This document shows, in pieces, positions 1 through 9,213 of a stretch of 64,000 nt of DNA. Below the pieces are notes generated by a model. The model was not told the DNA's origin. It made no database searches and worked only from the letters and a program-made list of their open reading frames with translations. Origin of the DNA: an uncultured Puniceicoccaceae bacterium. Its GTDB lineage: Bacteria; Verrucomicrobiota; Verrucomicrobiia; Opitutales; Coraliomargaritaceae. The number at the start of each line of letters is the position of its first letter. The stretch's first letter is position 1. Where the stretch lies: positions 1-64,000 of the forward strand of contig CAJQOS010000053.1 in assembly GCA_905479975.1 (NCBI GenBank), in the 5' to 3' direction. The position numbers and the translations under genes were made by a program.

Positions 1-334
1 CGGTGCGCACCAACTGATCGGCATCGAAATCGACCGGATTAAATTGCTTGTAGAGGGCGTCATACTCGGCATCCGGCATCAACTCGAGCTTGCCCTGATG
101 ATCAAAGGGATGCGACGCACGCGCCCAGCCGATTTCGACGCCGGCAACACTCGAAGGGCCCCAGTGAATGAAGAGCCCAAACTTATCATCCAACCACCAA
201 TCCATCTTCGCGGGGTGCGTCTTGGACGCCGGTTCCTTGAGGCCCCTGGCAGCGCGTTCTCCCGCATCACAAGGGCTCAGCCCCAGAGAGGACAGCAATA
301 CGATCATGACAACGGGAAAATAGCTTAATTTCAT
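1..334 (-). CDS. Alpha-L-fucosidase, GH29 family, N-terminal part (cut by window edge)
   Basis: The minus-strand reading frame stays open to the left window edge. It begins MKLSYFPVVMIVLLSS, a signal peptide followed by a possible lipobox-like stretch ending SPC. After residue 40 it reads WWLDDKFGLFIHWGPSS and then YDALYKQFNPVDFDADQ. These are the N-terminal signatures of glycoside hydrolase family 29, which removes alpha-L-fucose from glycans. The catalytic residues lie outside the window. An upstream in-frame ATG at 346 (MMHPMK) is an alternative start; neither has a clear ribosome binding site. Export is likely, so it would act on external fucose-containing polysaccharide such as algal fucan (inference). 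It is the only polysaccharide-degrading gene in the window. Confidence 0.82.
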   Translation of the reverse strand, partial: MKLSYFPVVMIVLLSSLGLSPCDAGERAARGLKEPASKTHPAKMDWWLDDKFGLFIHWGPSSVAGVEIGWARASHPFDHQGKLELMPDAEYDALYKQFNPVDFDADQLVRT

Positions 335-466
335 AGGGTGCATCATAACAAAACACAATCCAGCCACTACCCTCTATTTAGAGGGTAGGGATCGAAGGGA
401 TCAAACGCAAATCCTGTCAAATTGAAGGAGCGTCGCGAATTTGTGGTATGCCTCGCACGGACGACT

Positions 467-1510
467 CTAACTCGCCCTCACCGCCCAACGCAGTTTTGCT
501 GAGGTTGCCCGGGGATTGTCGTGTTGCTCGCTGAAGGATGCGCGGATGATGTCCTCGCTGATTGCACTGTAAAGCCCATCTTGCAGCCCCGCTTTGAACG
601 CCTTTTTCACGCGTCGATCCTCACCACTATGAAAGGTCAGCACAGCGACGCGACCGCTAGGGCGGAGGCAGTCAGGGAGGCCGCGCAGCCAGTTATCCAA
701 GACTTTGAATTCATCGTTTACCGCAATACGCAATGCCTGAAAAACGCGACGCTGGGTGCCTTTGACCCGGTCTTCGTCAAAGGACTTTGGTAAGACTTGA
801 ACGATGGCGCGAGCGAGTGCTCCGGTGGTCTCAAAACCCTGTCCAGCCAAGGCGTCGGCTAAGCGTGCAGCGTTGGGCTCATCGGCGTTTTCGCGCAACA
901 GGATCGCAATTTCTTCTTCATCCAGTTTTTCGATCAAAGCACTGGCTGACATGCCCTTTTTCGGATTCATGCGCATATCGAGCGGCCCTTCGTGTTTAAA
1001 GCTGAACCCGCGTGCCGGGTTGTCGATCTGCATCGAAGACACGCCAAGGTCGGCGAGAATCGCATCGGCACCATCGTGCCATCCGATTTGCCCCAACACT
1101 CCGTGCAGAGCGACAAAGTTGGTGCGTTCACAATGCAAGGACTCTGCTGGAAATCCAGCCGAGCGCAGACGCGTCTCCGTCTTCGGCAACTCAATCGGAT
1201 CTTGATCCACTCCGATCAAGCAGCCGCCGGGCTGCACGGCTTTCAACAGTTCTGCGGCATGACCTCCATAACCGAGCGTGCAATCGACGGCACGCTCACC
1301 GGGTTGAACTGCAAGTGCCTGCATGATCTCGCCCACCATGATCGGCACATGCTGTCCTGCAGGCGTTTTACCACCAGCTAGCACATGAGCGACGGTATCC
1401 GCGTAGCGCTCAGGGTCGAGTTCCTTGTATTTATCTTCAAAGCGCCGCGGGTTCTTGCCCTTGTAACGCACCCGGCGTTTGTGTGGCTCTGGAGTCTCTT
1501 CGGTTGTCAT
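467..1510 (-). CDS. rsmH: 16S rRNA (cytosine-1402-N4)-methyltransferase RsmH
   Basis: This is an S-adenosylmethionine-dependent methyltransferase that modifies C1402 of 16S rRNA. Visible signatures are HVPIMVGEIMQAL, the SAM-binding DCTLGYGGHA, GVDQDP, ADLGVSSMQIDNPARGFSF, LDMRM and the C-terminal LTFHSGEDRRVKKAF. The protein is about 347 aa, slightly longer than usual because of a basic N-terminal extension rich in Lys and Arg. An in-frame GTG at 1522 could add four residues; the ATG at 1510 is preferred. In many bacteria rsmH opens the cell-division cluster, but here it stands alone next to respiratory genes. A double-hairpin repeat lies just upstream of its start. Confidence 0.95.
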   Translation of the reverse strand: MTTEETPEPHKRRVRYKGKNPRRFEDKYKELDPERYADTVAHVLAGGKTPAGQHVPIMVGEIMQALAVQPGERAVDCTLGYGGHAAELLKAVQPGGCLIGVDQDPIELPKTETRLRSAGFPAESLHCERTNFVALHGVLGQIGWHDGADAILADLGVSSMQIDNPARGFSFKHEGPLDMRMNPKKGMSASALIEKLDEEEIAILLRENADEPNAARLADALAGQGFETTGALARAIVQVLPKSFDEDRVKGTQRRVFQALRIAVNDEFKVLDNWLRGLPDCLRPSGRVAVLTFHSGEDRRVKKAFKAGLQDGLYSAISEDIIRASFSEQHDNPRATSAKLRWAVRAS

Positions 1511-1541
1511 GCCCCAAAACACACCAGAAGCGGTATTAGTA

Positions 1542-1622
1542 GTCGAGTTCCTTTAGGGGCTCGACCGACACGGCGATTGATATCGTTTCCTCCAAGCGGG
1601 TGGCCACCTAAAGGAAGCCACC
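1542..1622 (+). repeat. Double-hairpin intergenic repeat, copy 1
   Basis: The 81-bp unit is GTCGAG, a 12-nt loop TTCCTTTAGGGG, CTCGAC, a 33-nt conserved middle, GGTGGC, a 12-nt loop CACCTAAAGGAA, then GCCACC. Each half is a 6-bp stem with a 12-nt loop. The two loops are reverse complements of each other, with one mismatch in this copy. The same unit recurs at 16572-16652 and 62157-62238 in the same orientation. Confidence 0.85.
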
Positions 1623-1857
1623 AACGAATTCAGGCTCAAGATCCAGAAGAGTATGCATTCTAGGGAACCAGATGCCCCATTGAAAATCACAATACTGAAT
1701 ACGCGGCAATATAGCAGGTAAAAGAACCATTGTATCGTCTTCGATTCTTGTGCCTTTTCGCGACTAAATCCACTCGGAGTCGCTCCGTGCCCTTTTGTGG
1801 CCAGACAAATTGTGATTGGTGTGCGCGGTCCGGTAGGCTCGGTGCTTAGGCTCGGTG

Positions 1858-1883
1858 GACAGACAGAAATGTCTGTATCACGG
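1858..1883 (+). repeat. Short hairpin repeat GACAGACAGAAATGTCTGT
   Basis: The stem ACAGACA/TGTCTGT encloses a GAAA-type loop and is followed by ATCACG. The same element occurs at 35794-35818 with stem CAGGCA/TGCCTG (a paired A-T to G-C change) and inverted at 35757-35780. The compensatory change suggests the fold matters. It lies between rsmH and the respiratory operon terminator. Confidence 0.7.
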
Positions 1884-1924
1884 CTGAATCATTCCCAGAA
1901 CTTGAGACTGGTGACACTCCAGCG

Positions 1925-1962
1925 CAAAAAAAGCCTCGCGGGAATGAATCCATGCGAGGCTT
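1925..1962 (-). terminator. Rho-independent terminator of the respiratory operon
   Basis: On the minus strand, AGCCTCGC and GCGAGGCT form an 8-bp stem around a 14-nt loop and run into a T tract (plus-strand A run 1926-1931). It starts about 20 bp after the stop of the last cytochrome gene and closes the act/cco-like operon. Confidence 0.85.
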
Positions 1963-1983
1963 GATGATTAAAGAATGAACTGC

Positions 1984-2691
1984 TTAGTGAGCTGCGGCTT
2001 CGGCTGGTGCAGCCTCTGCGGGTGCTTCTTCAGCTGCTGCGGGTGCTTCGGCGACTGGCTCTTCGCCTAGATCGACGACGACTTCTTCTGCGGTCCATGG
2101 TGTGCCGCGTGAGCCGTATTGATCCATGTAGCCGTTGACCGTTGCTTCGGTGACTTCAGAGGCTCCGTTATCCCACTCTTGGCGGATGTAGGTCAAGACG
2201 CCTGCAATCTCTTGTGGCTTCAAGTTGAGACCACTTGGGCCAAAGGCTGGCATATTGCCGTTGAACTTCTTTCCCGCGACTTCGATCGGACCGTTAAGAC
2301 CATTGATCAAGATACGTGCGAGGCTCTCTTGGTGACCAGTCACCCACTCTGAACCTGCAAGCGGTGGATAGACACCTGGCACGCCGAGACCTGTGGCTTG
2401 GTGACAGGCCACACACTGCGCCTTAAATACTTTCGCACCGCGGTCGTAGAGTGATACCTGAACGACTGCAACTTCGGCATTCGGGTCGAAATCCAGTGTA
2501 TACGCGTCTTTATGAAAGTGTCCGCCAAACTGAATCAAATACACCCCGCCCCAAAAGCAGAGTGCGGCAAAGAGGAAGAGGATGAAGATCGGAATCGGCG
2601 ATGAGCCATCACGCGGCTCTTCCTTCTCGCGCATGAGCGAGTCATGCTGATCCTGCTCGCCCGTATCGTTGGTGTGTTGCTCGTCGCTCAT
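1984..2691 (-). CDS. Membrane-anchored monohaem cytochrome c, CcoP-like
   Basis: The 235-residue protein has a hydrophilic N-terminus, one membrane segment at about residues 34-54, then a class I cytochrome c domain with haem motif CVACH (C93, C96, H97) and a likely axial Met in NGNMPAFG. The last 25 residues are Ala/Glu/Pro-rich. It is the last gene of the respiratory operon; its ATG overlaps the stop of the preceding gene (TAATG), so translation is probably coupled. By position it replaces CcoP, but it has one haem instead of two. Its likely role is electron transfer on the outer face of the membrane (inference). Confidence 0.85.
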   Translation of the reverse strand: MSDEQHTNDTGEQDQHDSLMREKEEPRDGSSPIPIFILFLFAALCFWGGVYLIQFGGHFHKDAYTLDFDPNAEVAVVQVSLYDRGAKVFKAQCVACHQATGLGVPGVYPPLAGSEWVTGHQESLARILINGLNGPIEVAGKKFNGNMPAFGPSGLNLKPQEIAGVLTYIRQEWDNGASEVTEATVNGYMDQYGSRGTPWTAEEVVVDLGEEPVAEAPAAAEEAPAEAAPAEAAAH

Positions 2692-3344
2692 TATTCGGAA
2701 ATCTGAGCCTCTGGTAGGCTGTAGTTAAGTTTCAGGCTGAGCAAATACTCAACCAATGCTTCGGCGCGCTGAGTCGGCACGACCTCGTATCCAGCTGCGG
2801 GTGCATAATCGGAGTCAGCATCAAACTGCAGTGCGTTGGCAGATACAGCGCCCTCGACCGCACGTGTTTGGTAAAGGAACGAATACTGCGGCATGGTGGA
2901 CTTACCTTCGGATGTAATCTTCGGATTGTAGAGGTGAAGGTGATGTCGGTTGGCATCGTCCTCACGCTCACCGATGGTCATCAGGTCTGGCCCGAGACGT
3001 TGGCTACCGAGTAATACATTACCTTGTGTGACATAATCACGAGCAACGGTGCCGCGCTTGCCCCACTCACGCTCGACATCGGAACCGTAACCGGCACGAC
3101 GCACTTGTTGCGTGTGGCAAGTGACGCAACCGAGATCGGTGTAAACGGCCTTCCCCTGCTGCGCTGCGCCAGGCATCATCGCAGGATACAAAGTTTCACC
3201 GGCAATCGGGTTGCCTAGTTCGTCTAAGGTCTCGGTGGTTTGCGTCAAACTGCCGAGTTGAATATAACTGCTGAGAACCAAGCCCATCAGCGAGAACGCT
3301 AAGGCGGTTAAGATCCCACAAAAAAGAAGCGGTAGATTTTTCAT
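2691..3344 (-). CDS. CcoO-like membrane-anchored monohaem cytochrome c
   Basis: The 217-residue protein has an N-terminal anchor at about residues 5-28. A single haem motif CVTCH (C73, C76, H77) is followed by [11 protein letters not shown], then [33 protein letters not shown], with the axial Met in STMPQY. This is the layout of cbb3 oxidase subunit II (CcoO/FixO). Start and stop overlap both neighbours by TAATG, so the three cbb3-like genes form a coupled block. Because the subunit I partner lacks metal ligands, this cytochrome probably serves as an electron relay and not as part of a working oxidase (inference). Confidence 0.85.
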   Translation of the reverse strand: MKNLPLLFCGILTALAFSLMGLVLSSYIQLGSLTQTTETLDELGNPIAGETLYPAMMPGAAQQGKAVYTDLGCVTCHTQQVRRAGYGSDVEREWGKRGTVARDYVTQGNVLLGSQRLGPDLMTIGEREDDANRHHLHLYNPKITSEGKSTMPQYSFLYQTRAVEGAVSANALQFDADSDYAPAAGYEVVPTQRAEALVEYLLSLKLNYSLPEAQISE

Positions 3345-4813
3345 TACGCTGCACCCTCCTGGTTGGCAGACTCAAGCAATGTAGGCCCTTGCTTCGCACG
3401 GATCGTGCCGGTCGCAAAGAGCATCCAAAGGAAATTTAGTGCAAAGGCGATGTGTCCGATAGCGAGGCAAAGCACGCCAATCGAACGAATCTCCAACCAA
3501 GGCACCATCGATTGAACTACATCGAGGAATGGCACCTCTGCGTTGTTCATTTGATTACCAGCGAGCCAGCCGCCAATGAGCAGTGATACGACGATTGTAG
3601 TAATACCAAGCGCACTGCCCCAGAAGTGGAAGAAGATCAATGTCGAGGACGGCCACTCGCGCCTCGTCAGGCGAGGTAGCATATAGTAAAGACCACCAAA
3701 CATCACCATGGTGAAGAAGCCGTAGACCAAGTGTTGTGTTTGGCCAGTGGCGAAGGTCGTAAAGTGTGTGATCTCGTTGACTGAGCGGAACGCCATGACT
3801 GAGCCAATCAGGCTAGCAAAGAAATAAGACATGATACCGAACATGACGAAGCGAAGTGCGGGGCTGCGCCAGACGTCGGAACGTGCGCCTTTTACGGTCA
3901 TGTAAAGATTGAGACCGACTGCGATAACCGGAATCACCATCATCACCGAAGCGACGATGCTCACCGAGCTCATCCAGACAGGAACTGGACCGCCAATCAG
4001 ATTGACCATCCCAGTCCAACTGCCAAGTGCTGCGAGCGAAACAAATCCAAGCAGCGCCAAAGTGTAGGAGTGAATCGGACGACCGAGCACCTTAGGAATC
4101 ACATAATACGCAACTGCCAAAGCCATCGGTGTGAGCCACAGGTTTTGAATGCTAGCGGAAAACCAGTTTGCGGTGACTGCCTGAACCACGCCACGCGCAG
4201 GGAACCAGACAACCATGAACTCAGAGATCATGTAGACCCATGGGAACCAGAAAAGTGCACCAAGGATATACCATTGGGAGACGTAAACGCCCTGCCCTTG
4301 ACGAGCGCGAAATGCCAGAATGCCCCATGCGCCGATGAGTGCATACGCAATCAACAACAACGGAGTCGCATAACCAGGGAGCTCAAGAAACTCTGCCGAG
4401 TTAAGATCGCCTGCTAGAATACCGAGCAGCCCAACTTTTAAGCCAAGGTTCCAAAAGATGCCTGCGACGATGAGTAGACCAGCATTACGGAACGGCGCCT
4501 GCGATAAACGAGCAATGATCCAGAGGCCGATCGCAAAGATGACATTGCAGGCCCAGCCGAACAGCATCGCGTTGGTCGCAACTGGATAGAGACGCCCGTA
4601 AGTGACGAACTCGCAACCAGCCATGAAGCTCGGCTCATACGATTGGTAGGCCGTGATCAGCGTGAAAGCCGAGCCGATGATGAGCCATGCAAGTGCGGAG
4701 ACGACAAAGAACAATGCCGGAAACCGAATGGATGCATCGATCTCACTCAACACGGTGCGCACGCATGCGGTCGTGGGAGTGGACTGAGAGTTGGACTGTA
4801 GATTAGAATTCAA
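3344..4813 (-). CDS. CcoN-like haem-copper oxidase subunit I homologue lacking all metal ligands
   Basis: The protein has 489 residues with about 12 membrane segments and the overall pattern of cbb3 subunit I: NAMLFGW in TM2, [15 protein letters not shown] after TM6, [10 protein letters not shown] before TM10, and [10 protein letters not shown]. The required histidines are missing. The low-spin haem site in TM2 is YPVATN (A79). The first CuB site is WFSAS (A220). The CuB pair is SWTGM (T267, G268). The TM10 motif GHVHAG reads GQTQHL (Q358, Q360). Only five His remain (248, 350, 361, 396, 454), none at a ligand position. It cannot bind the usual haems or reduce oxygen (inference). The frame opens with TTG; no better start is seen before residue 64, so the start is uncertain. 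It is coupled to the CcoO-like gene downstream. Confidence 0.85.
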   Translation of the reverse strand: MNSNLQSNSQSTPTTACVRTVLSEIDASIRFPALFFVVSALAWLIIGSAFTLITAYQSYEPSFMAGCEFVTYGRLYPVATNAMLFGWACNVIFAIGLWIIARLSQAPFRNAGLLIVAGIFWNLGLKVGLLGILAGDLNSAEFLELPGYATPLLLIAYALIGAWGILAFRARQGQGVYVSQWYILGALFWFPWVYMISEFMVVWFPARGVVQAVTANWFSASIQNLWLTPMALAVAYYVIPKVLGRPIHSYTLALLGFVSLAALGSWTGMVNLIGGPVPVWMSSVSIVASVMMVIPVIAVGLNLYMTVKGARSDVWRSPALRFVMFGIMSYFFASLIGSVMAFRSVNEITHFTTFATGQTQHLVYGFFTMVMFGGLYYMLPRLTRREWPSSTLIFFHFWGSALGITTIVVSLLIGGWLAGNQMNNAEVPFLDVVQSMVPWLEIRSIGVLCLAIGHIAFALNFLWMLFATGTIRAKQGPTLLESANQEGAA

Positions 4814-4815
4814 AA

Positions 4816-4920
4816 TTGAGAATTAGGAATTAGGAGTTATGAATTAGGTCTGCTGTAAATGACGAAGCAATTGAGAATTAGGCGTGATCGAGAACCATTC
4901 CTAATTCGTCATTCCTAATT
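4816..4920. repeat. AATTAGG inverted-repeat tract between operon genes
   Basis: Runs of GAATTAGGAATTAGG (4818-4848) face ATTCCTAATTCGTCATTCC (4897-4920) across about 50 bp, making an imperfect inverted repeat. The right arm supplies the TAG stop of the small membrane protein gene at 4915. Related tracts lie at nuo junctions near 24,125, 24,690, 29,515 and 30,100. Confidence 0.65.
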
Positions 4921-5202
4921 GTTTTGATAGGCCGCTACGGTCAACTCCATCGCATCTTGAATCGGTATGCGAACAGTGCCGGCTGCTTCGTCGATAACTT
5001 CGAAGCTAGTGAGCTTTGCGACACCCGCAGCGCGTGCTTCGTCAGCAGTTGCTTGGCGTGCTTCGTTGACCGCTTGATCGACCGGATCCGGACGACTAGG
5101 CAAATAAGCGACGAATAGAATCACAGCGAACACGAGGATTGCGCCGATGATACCGGTAAGAGAGAGCAGACGACTGCCTGGTGATAATTCTGATTGAGAC
5201 AT
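4915..5202 (-). CDS. Small single-pass membrane protein of the act operon
   Basis: The 95-residue protein has one membrane segment (about 13-32, IIGAILVFAVILFVAYLP) and a periplasmic tail rich in Ala, Glu and Asp, including RQATADEARAAGVAKL. No family was recognised. It starts 6 bp after actF and lies between alternative complex III and the cbb3-like genes, so an accessory role in that complex is plausible. Small extra subunits have been found in complex III of other species, but no homology to them is claimed. Its stop codon lies inside an AATTAGG repeat, so the C-terminus may have been altered by repeat insertion. Confidence 0.7.
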   Translation of the reverse strand: MSQSELSPGSRLLSLTGIIGAILVFAVILFVAYLPSRPDPVDQAVNEARQATADEARAAGVAKLTSFEVIDEAAGTVRIPIQDAMELTVAAYQNN

Positions 5203-5208
5203 CTTAAA

Positions 5209-6480
5209 TTACTCCGCGTAGTTGATGGAAACATTGATATTCGGGTCACGAATAGGAATCGGCTCAGCCTTTTTAGTGCTGCGGCAGAATGCCCAGATGC
5301 AGACACCACCGATACCGATGATGGATGCGATATCGACCCAGTTGACTGAGAACTGACGAACGAGGTACCCCGCTGCGTGTGAGTCAGGATTAACCAACTT
5401 ACCAGGAACGATGTTCCAGTAGAGGTCGAGCAAGTGAAAAGACAAGATCCAGATCGAAATGCCGACGGTGCGCCACACGACGACCTTTGTCTTATACCAA
5501 AGCAGGCAGAGGAACGGAGTGAGGAAGTGACCGAAGATCAAGCCCATGCTCACGAACCACCAAGAGTTGGTCGTGCCGTCGAAGTTCATTTCACGCAGGT
5601 TATACCAGAAGGTTTCTTCCGGAATATTCGCGCTATAGATCAAGAAATACTGAGAGAAACTAATGTATGCCCAGAAGATGGTGAATGCCAGCATCATGCA
5701 GCTGATATCGTAACGGTGCGCTTGCTTGAGGATCCCCTTGAGGTAGCCCTTGGCGGCGAGGATGACTGTTACGATGATGAGTGTTGCGAGTGCAGCACGG
5801 ATACAAGCCGCGAAGAACCACACACCATACATGGTCGAGAACCAGTGGTATTCGAGCGATTTGAACCAGTCAATCGCACCGAGTGTCATGGCAATTGCGC
5901 AGAGGAAGAGTCCAACCGCAGAGAGCGCATGCGCTTTAGTCGTATTTTTGATATCTCCCGTCTTGTCGGTATCGAAGGACCACTTACGTAGTAGACCTGT
6001 GACAATAATGAAGACACCAAAGATGGCGACCACGCGGGCGACGAAGAATTCCTTATTCAGATAAGGCTGCTTCCAAGTGTAGATCGCGTCCTCACCGACA
6101 GTGCCGTGTCCTGGCAATTCGTTGAGTCCACTCATCCATTTCCATAGCAGACCCGGATTCTCGTGAAAGAGCGTAGCCAAGAGTGGTAGGAAGAGCAGCA
6201 GCAACCATGGGAATGCTGCCATACCGTGCTCACATTGACGGCGAATGATGACTGGCCAGCGTGCGTAGAAGACATACCAGATCAAAGTCAGGAATGTCAT
6301 ACCAATGGCGATGGACATCCAGAAACCGAGACCGATGAGCCAACCCATAAATGGGCGTGCGTCAGCTGCGTTCCAACCTTGGAATAAACCGAAGGCTGCG
6401 GCTAAGATGCCGATGATACCAACAACGAGAGCGATGCCCCCTACTTTGTTAGCTTGAGCGTGATGTGCGTCCGAACTCAT
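5209..6480 (-). CDS. actF: Alternative complex III subunit ActF (NrfD-like)
   Basis: The 423-residue integral membrane protein has about ten predicted helices and the NrfD/PsrC-like fold of ActC/ActF. Characteristic stretches are YVFYARWPVIIRRQ, WKQPYLNKEFFVAR, GAIDWFKSLEYHWFSTMYG and FAYISFSQYFLIYSANIPEE (here FWAYISFSQYFLIYSAN). It is the second quinol-side membrane subunit of the complex. An AGGA sequence about 12 nt before the ATG may be the ribosome site. It starts 1-2 bp from the stop of actE. Confidence 0.92.
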   Translation of the reverse strand: MSSDAHHAQANKVGGIALVVGIIGILAAAFGLFQGWNAADARPFMGWLIGLGFWMSIAIGMTFLTLIWYVFYARWPVIIRRQCEHGMAAFPWLLLLFLPLLATLFHENPGLLWKWMSGLNELPGHGTVGEDAIYTWKQPYLNKEFFVARVVAIFGVFIIVTGLLRKWSFDTDKTGDIKNTTKAHALSAVGLFLCAIAMTLGAIDWFKSLEYHWFSTMYGVWFFAACIRAALATLIIVTVILAAKGYLKGILKQAHRYDISCMMLAFTIFWAYISFSQYFLIYSANIPEETFWYNLREMNFDGTTNSWWFVSMGLIFGHFLTPFLCLLWYKTKVVVWRTVGISIWILSFHLLDLYWNIVPGKLVNPDSHAAGYLVRQFSVNWVDIASIIGIGGVCIWAFCRSTKKAEPIPIRDPNINVSINYAE

Positions 6481-6481
6481 A

Positions 6482-7138
6482 TTATTTAATTCCTAACTCT
6501 GTGCGTTGTGCTTCGGAAAGATCCTTGGCGTCAGCGTTTTGAGAGCGTTGTAGCGCTCGAACATAAAGGACGATCGCCCAGCGTTCTTCAGGTGAAATGC
6601 GATCATTGAATGGTAGCATCAAGCCCTTGCCGTTGGTGATCACATCAAAGAGATAACCATCTTCGACACCGCGAAGACGTTCATCGTGGTAGTTGGCGGC
6701 GAGCACGCCGTATGGCTTGGTCACACCGTTACCGTCGCCGGCTGCACCGTGGCAGACTGCGCAGAAGATATCGAACTTCGCCTTACCTTCAGCCATGAGC
6801 GCGTGGCTCACTTCGAGCGGCAGGGTCTTAACGAACTGACCGTCAGCATTCTTGCCTTGATTCAGAACAGTGTCGCCGAGGGTCTGATCATCAAACTCAG
6901 CGGAGAAGACCTCTGCTTGGTTGAAGTAATCACCACGAGCAACCGTCTTGGCTGGCACGGGACGGTCATTACGACCATCGGCGAAAAACTCGTTTTCTGC
7001 CTGCGGCTTGTAGCGCGCTTGGCGGTCCATGTCTGGGAAGACTTCGAGAGGTGGCTTTGTGCTGTGTGAACCACGGAAGCCGAGAATCGACACCGTTGCT
7101 ACAATAGCAAAAACATATATGGCTAAAAAGATACGCAT
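6482..7138 (-). CDS. actE: Alternative complex III monohaem cytochrome c subunit ActE
   Basis: The 218-residue protein has an N-terminal signal/anchor (residues 1-20) followed by a cytochrome c domain with motif CAVCH (C126, C129, H130) and downstream YGVLAANYHDERLRGVEDGYLFDVITNGKGLMLPF, where Met in GLMLPF is the likely axial ligand. In characterised complexes ActE passes electrons from the pentahaem ActA to a soluble cytochrome or directly to an oxidase. Operon position between actD and actF is the standard order. Confidence 0.92.
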   Translation of the reverse strand: MRIFLAIYVFAIVATVSILGFRGSHSTKPPLEVFPDMDRQARYKPQAENEFFADGRNDRPVPAKTVARGDYFNQAEVFSAEFDDQTLGDTVLNQGKNADGQFVKTLPLEVSHALMAEGKAKFDIFCAVCHGAAGDGNGVTKPYGVLAANYHDERLRGVEDGYLFDVITNGKGLMLPFNDRISPEERWAIVLYVRALQRSQNADAKDLSEAQRTELGIK

Positions 7139-7147
7139 GATGATGTC

Positions 7148-7677
7148 CTACGCTGAGACCTCCTCGATGTCGGTTCCGCCAATTTCCGCTAGGAATTGGC
7201 GCGTGGCGACCGAATCAAACTGTGCATCGCGCGACTCAATGGCGATGACCAGACGATCTCCGGAGACCTCTAGGAATTTTTCGTTGTTGAAAAGTGGGTT
7301 ATAGTGCTGAGGCAGCAAATTGGTGATGAACATACCACCGAGCGTGCCGAATGCGGACAACAGGATGGTCAACTCATACATGATCGGGAATGGGAAGACT
7401 GGGCTGAAGAATGGCTGTCCGCCGATGATCAGTGGATAGTTATACGCATTCATGAACCAGACGATAAACATCCCGAGGCAAAATCCGGTGATACCACCGC
7501 AGAAGGTAAAGACCGGCACTTTGGAGCGCGGTTGACCTTGAGCTGCAGGCATTCCGTGAACAGGGAACGACGAATACGTGTCCCACTTTTTGTAACCTGC
7601 ATCCCTCACCTTTTCCGCCGCATGGAAGAAAGAAGGTGTATCTGCGAAGGTCGCGATAATTCCGTGTGTTTCAGACA

Positions 7678-7678
<1 letters not shown>
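7148..7678 (-). CDS. actD: Alternative complex III membrane subunit ActD (DUF3341)
   Basis: The 176-residue protein has a soluble N-terminal half ([19 protein letters not shown], then [12 protein letters not shown]) and two membrane helices (about 60-80 and 100-120). This is the DUF3341 layout of ActD. Its ATG has a strong GGAGG ribosome site 9 nt upstream, inside the end of actC. It is a structural subunit with no cofactor. Confidence 0.93.
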
Positions 7679-9189
<1,511 letters not shown>

Positions 9190-9213
9190 TTTAATAAGTT
9201 CGCAAGTTAGAAA

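Larger units (their letters stand above)
1511..1924. other. Gene-free interval holding several small repeats
   Basis: The 0.4 kb between rsmH and the respiratory operon has no convincing gene. It holds a double-hairpin repeat (1542-1622), a piece resembling the CTTTGTGCCTTTT repeat end (about 1735-1800, also seen near 46,690 and inside the efflux pump gene), and a short hairpin repeat (1858-1883). The rsmH promoter must be here, but no convincing -35/-10 pair was identified. Confidence 0.6.
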
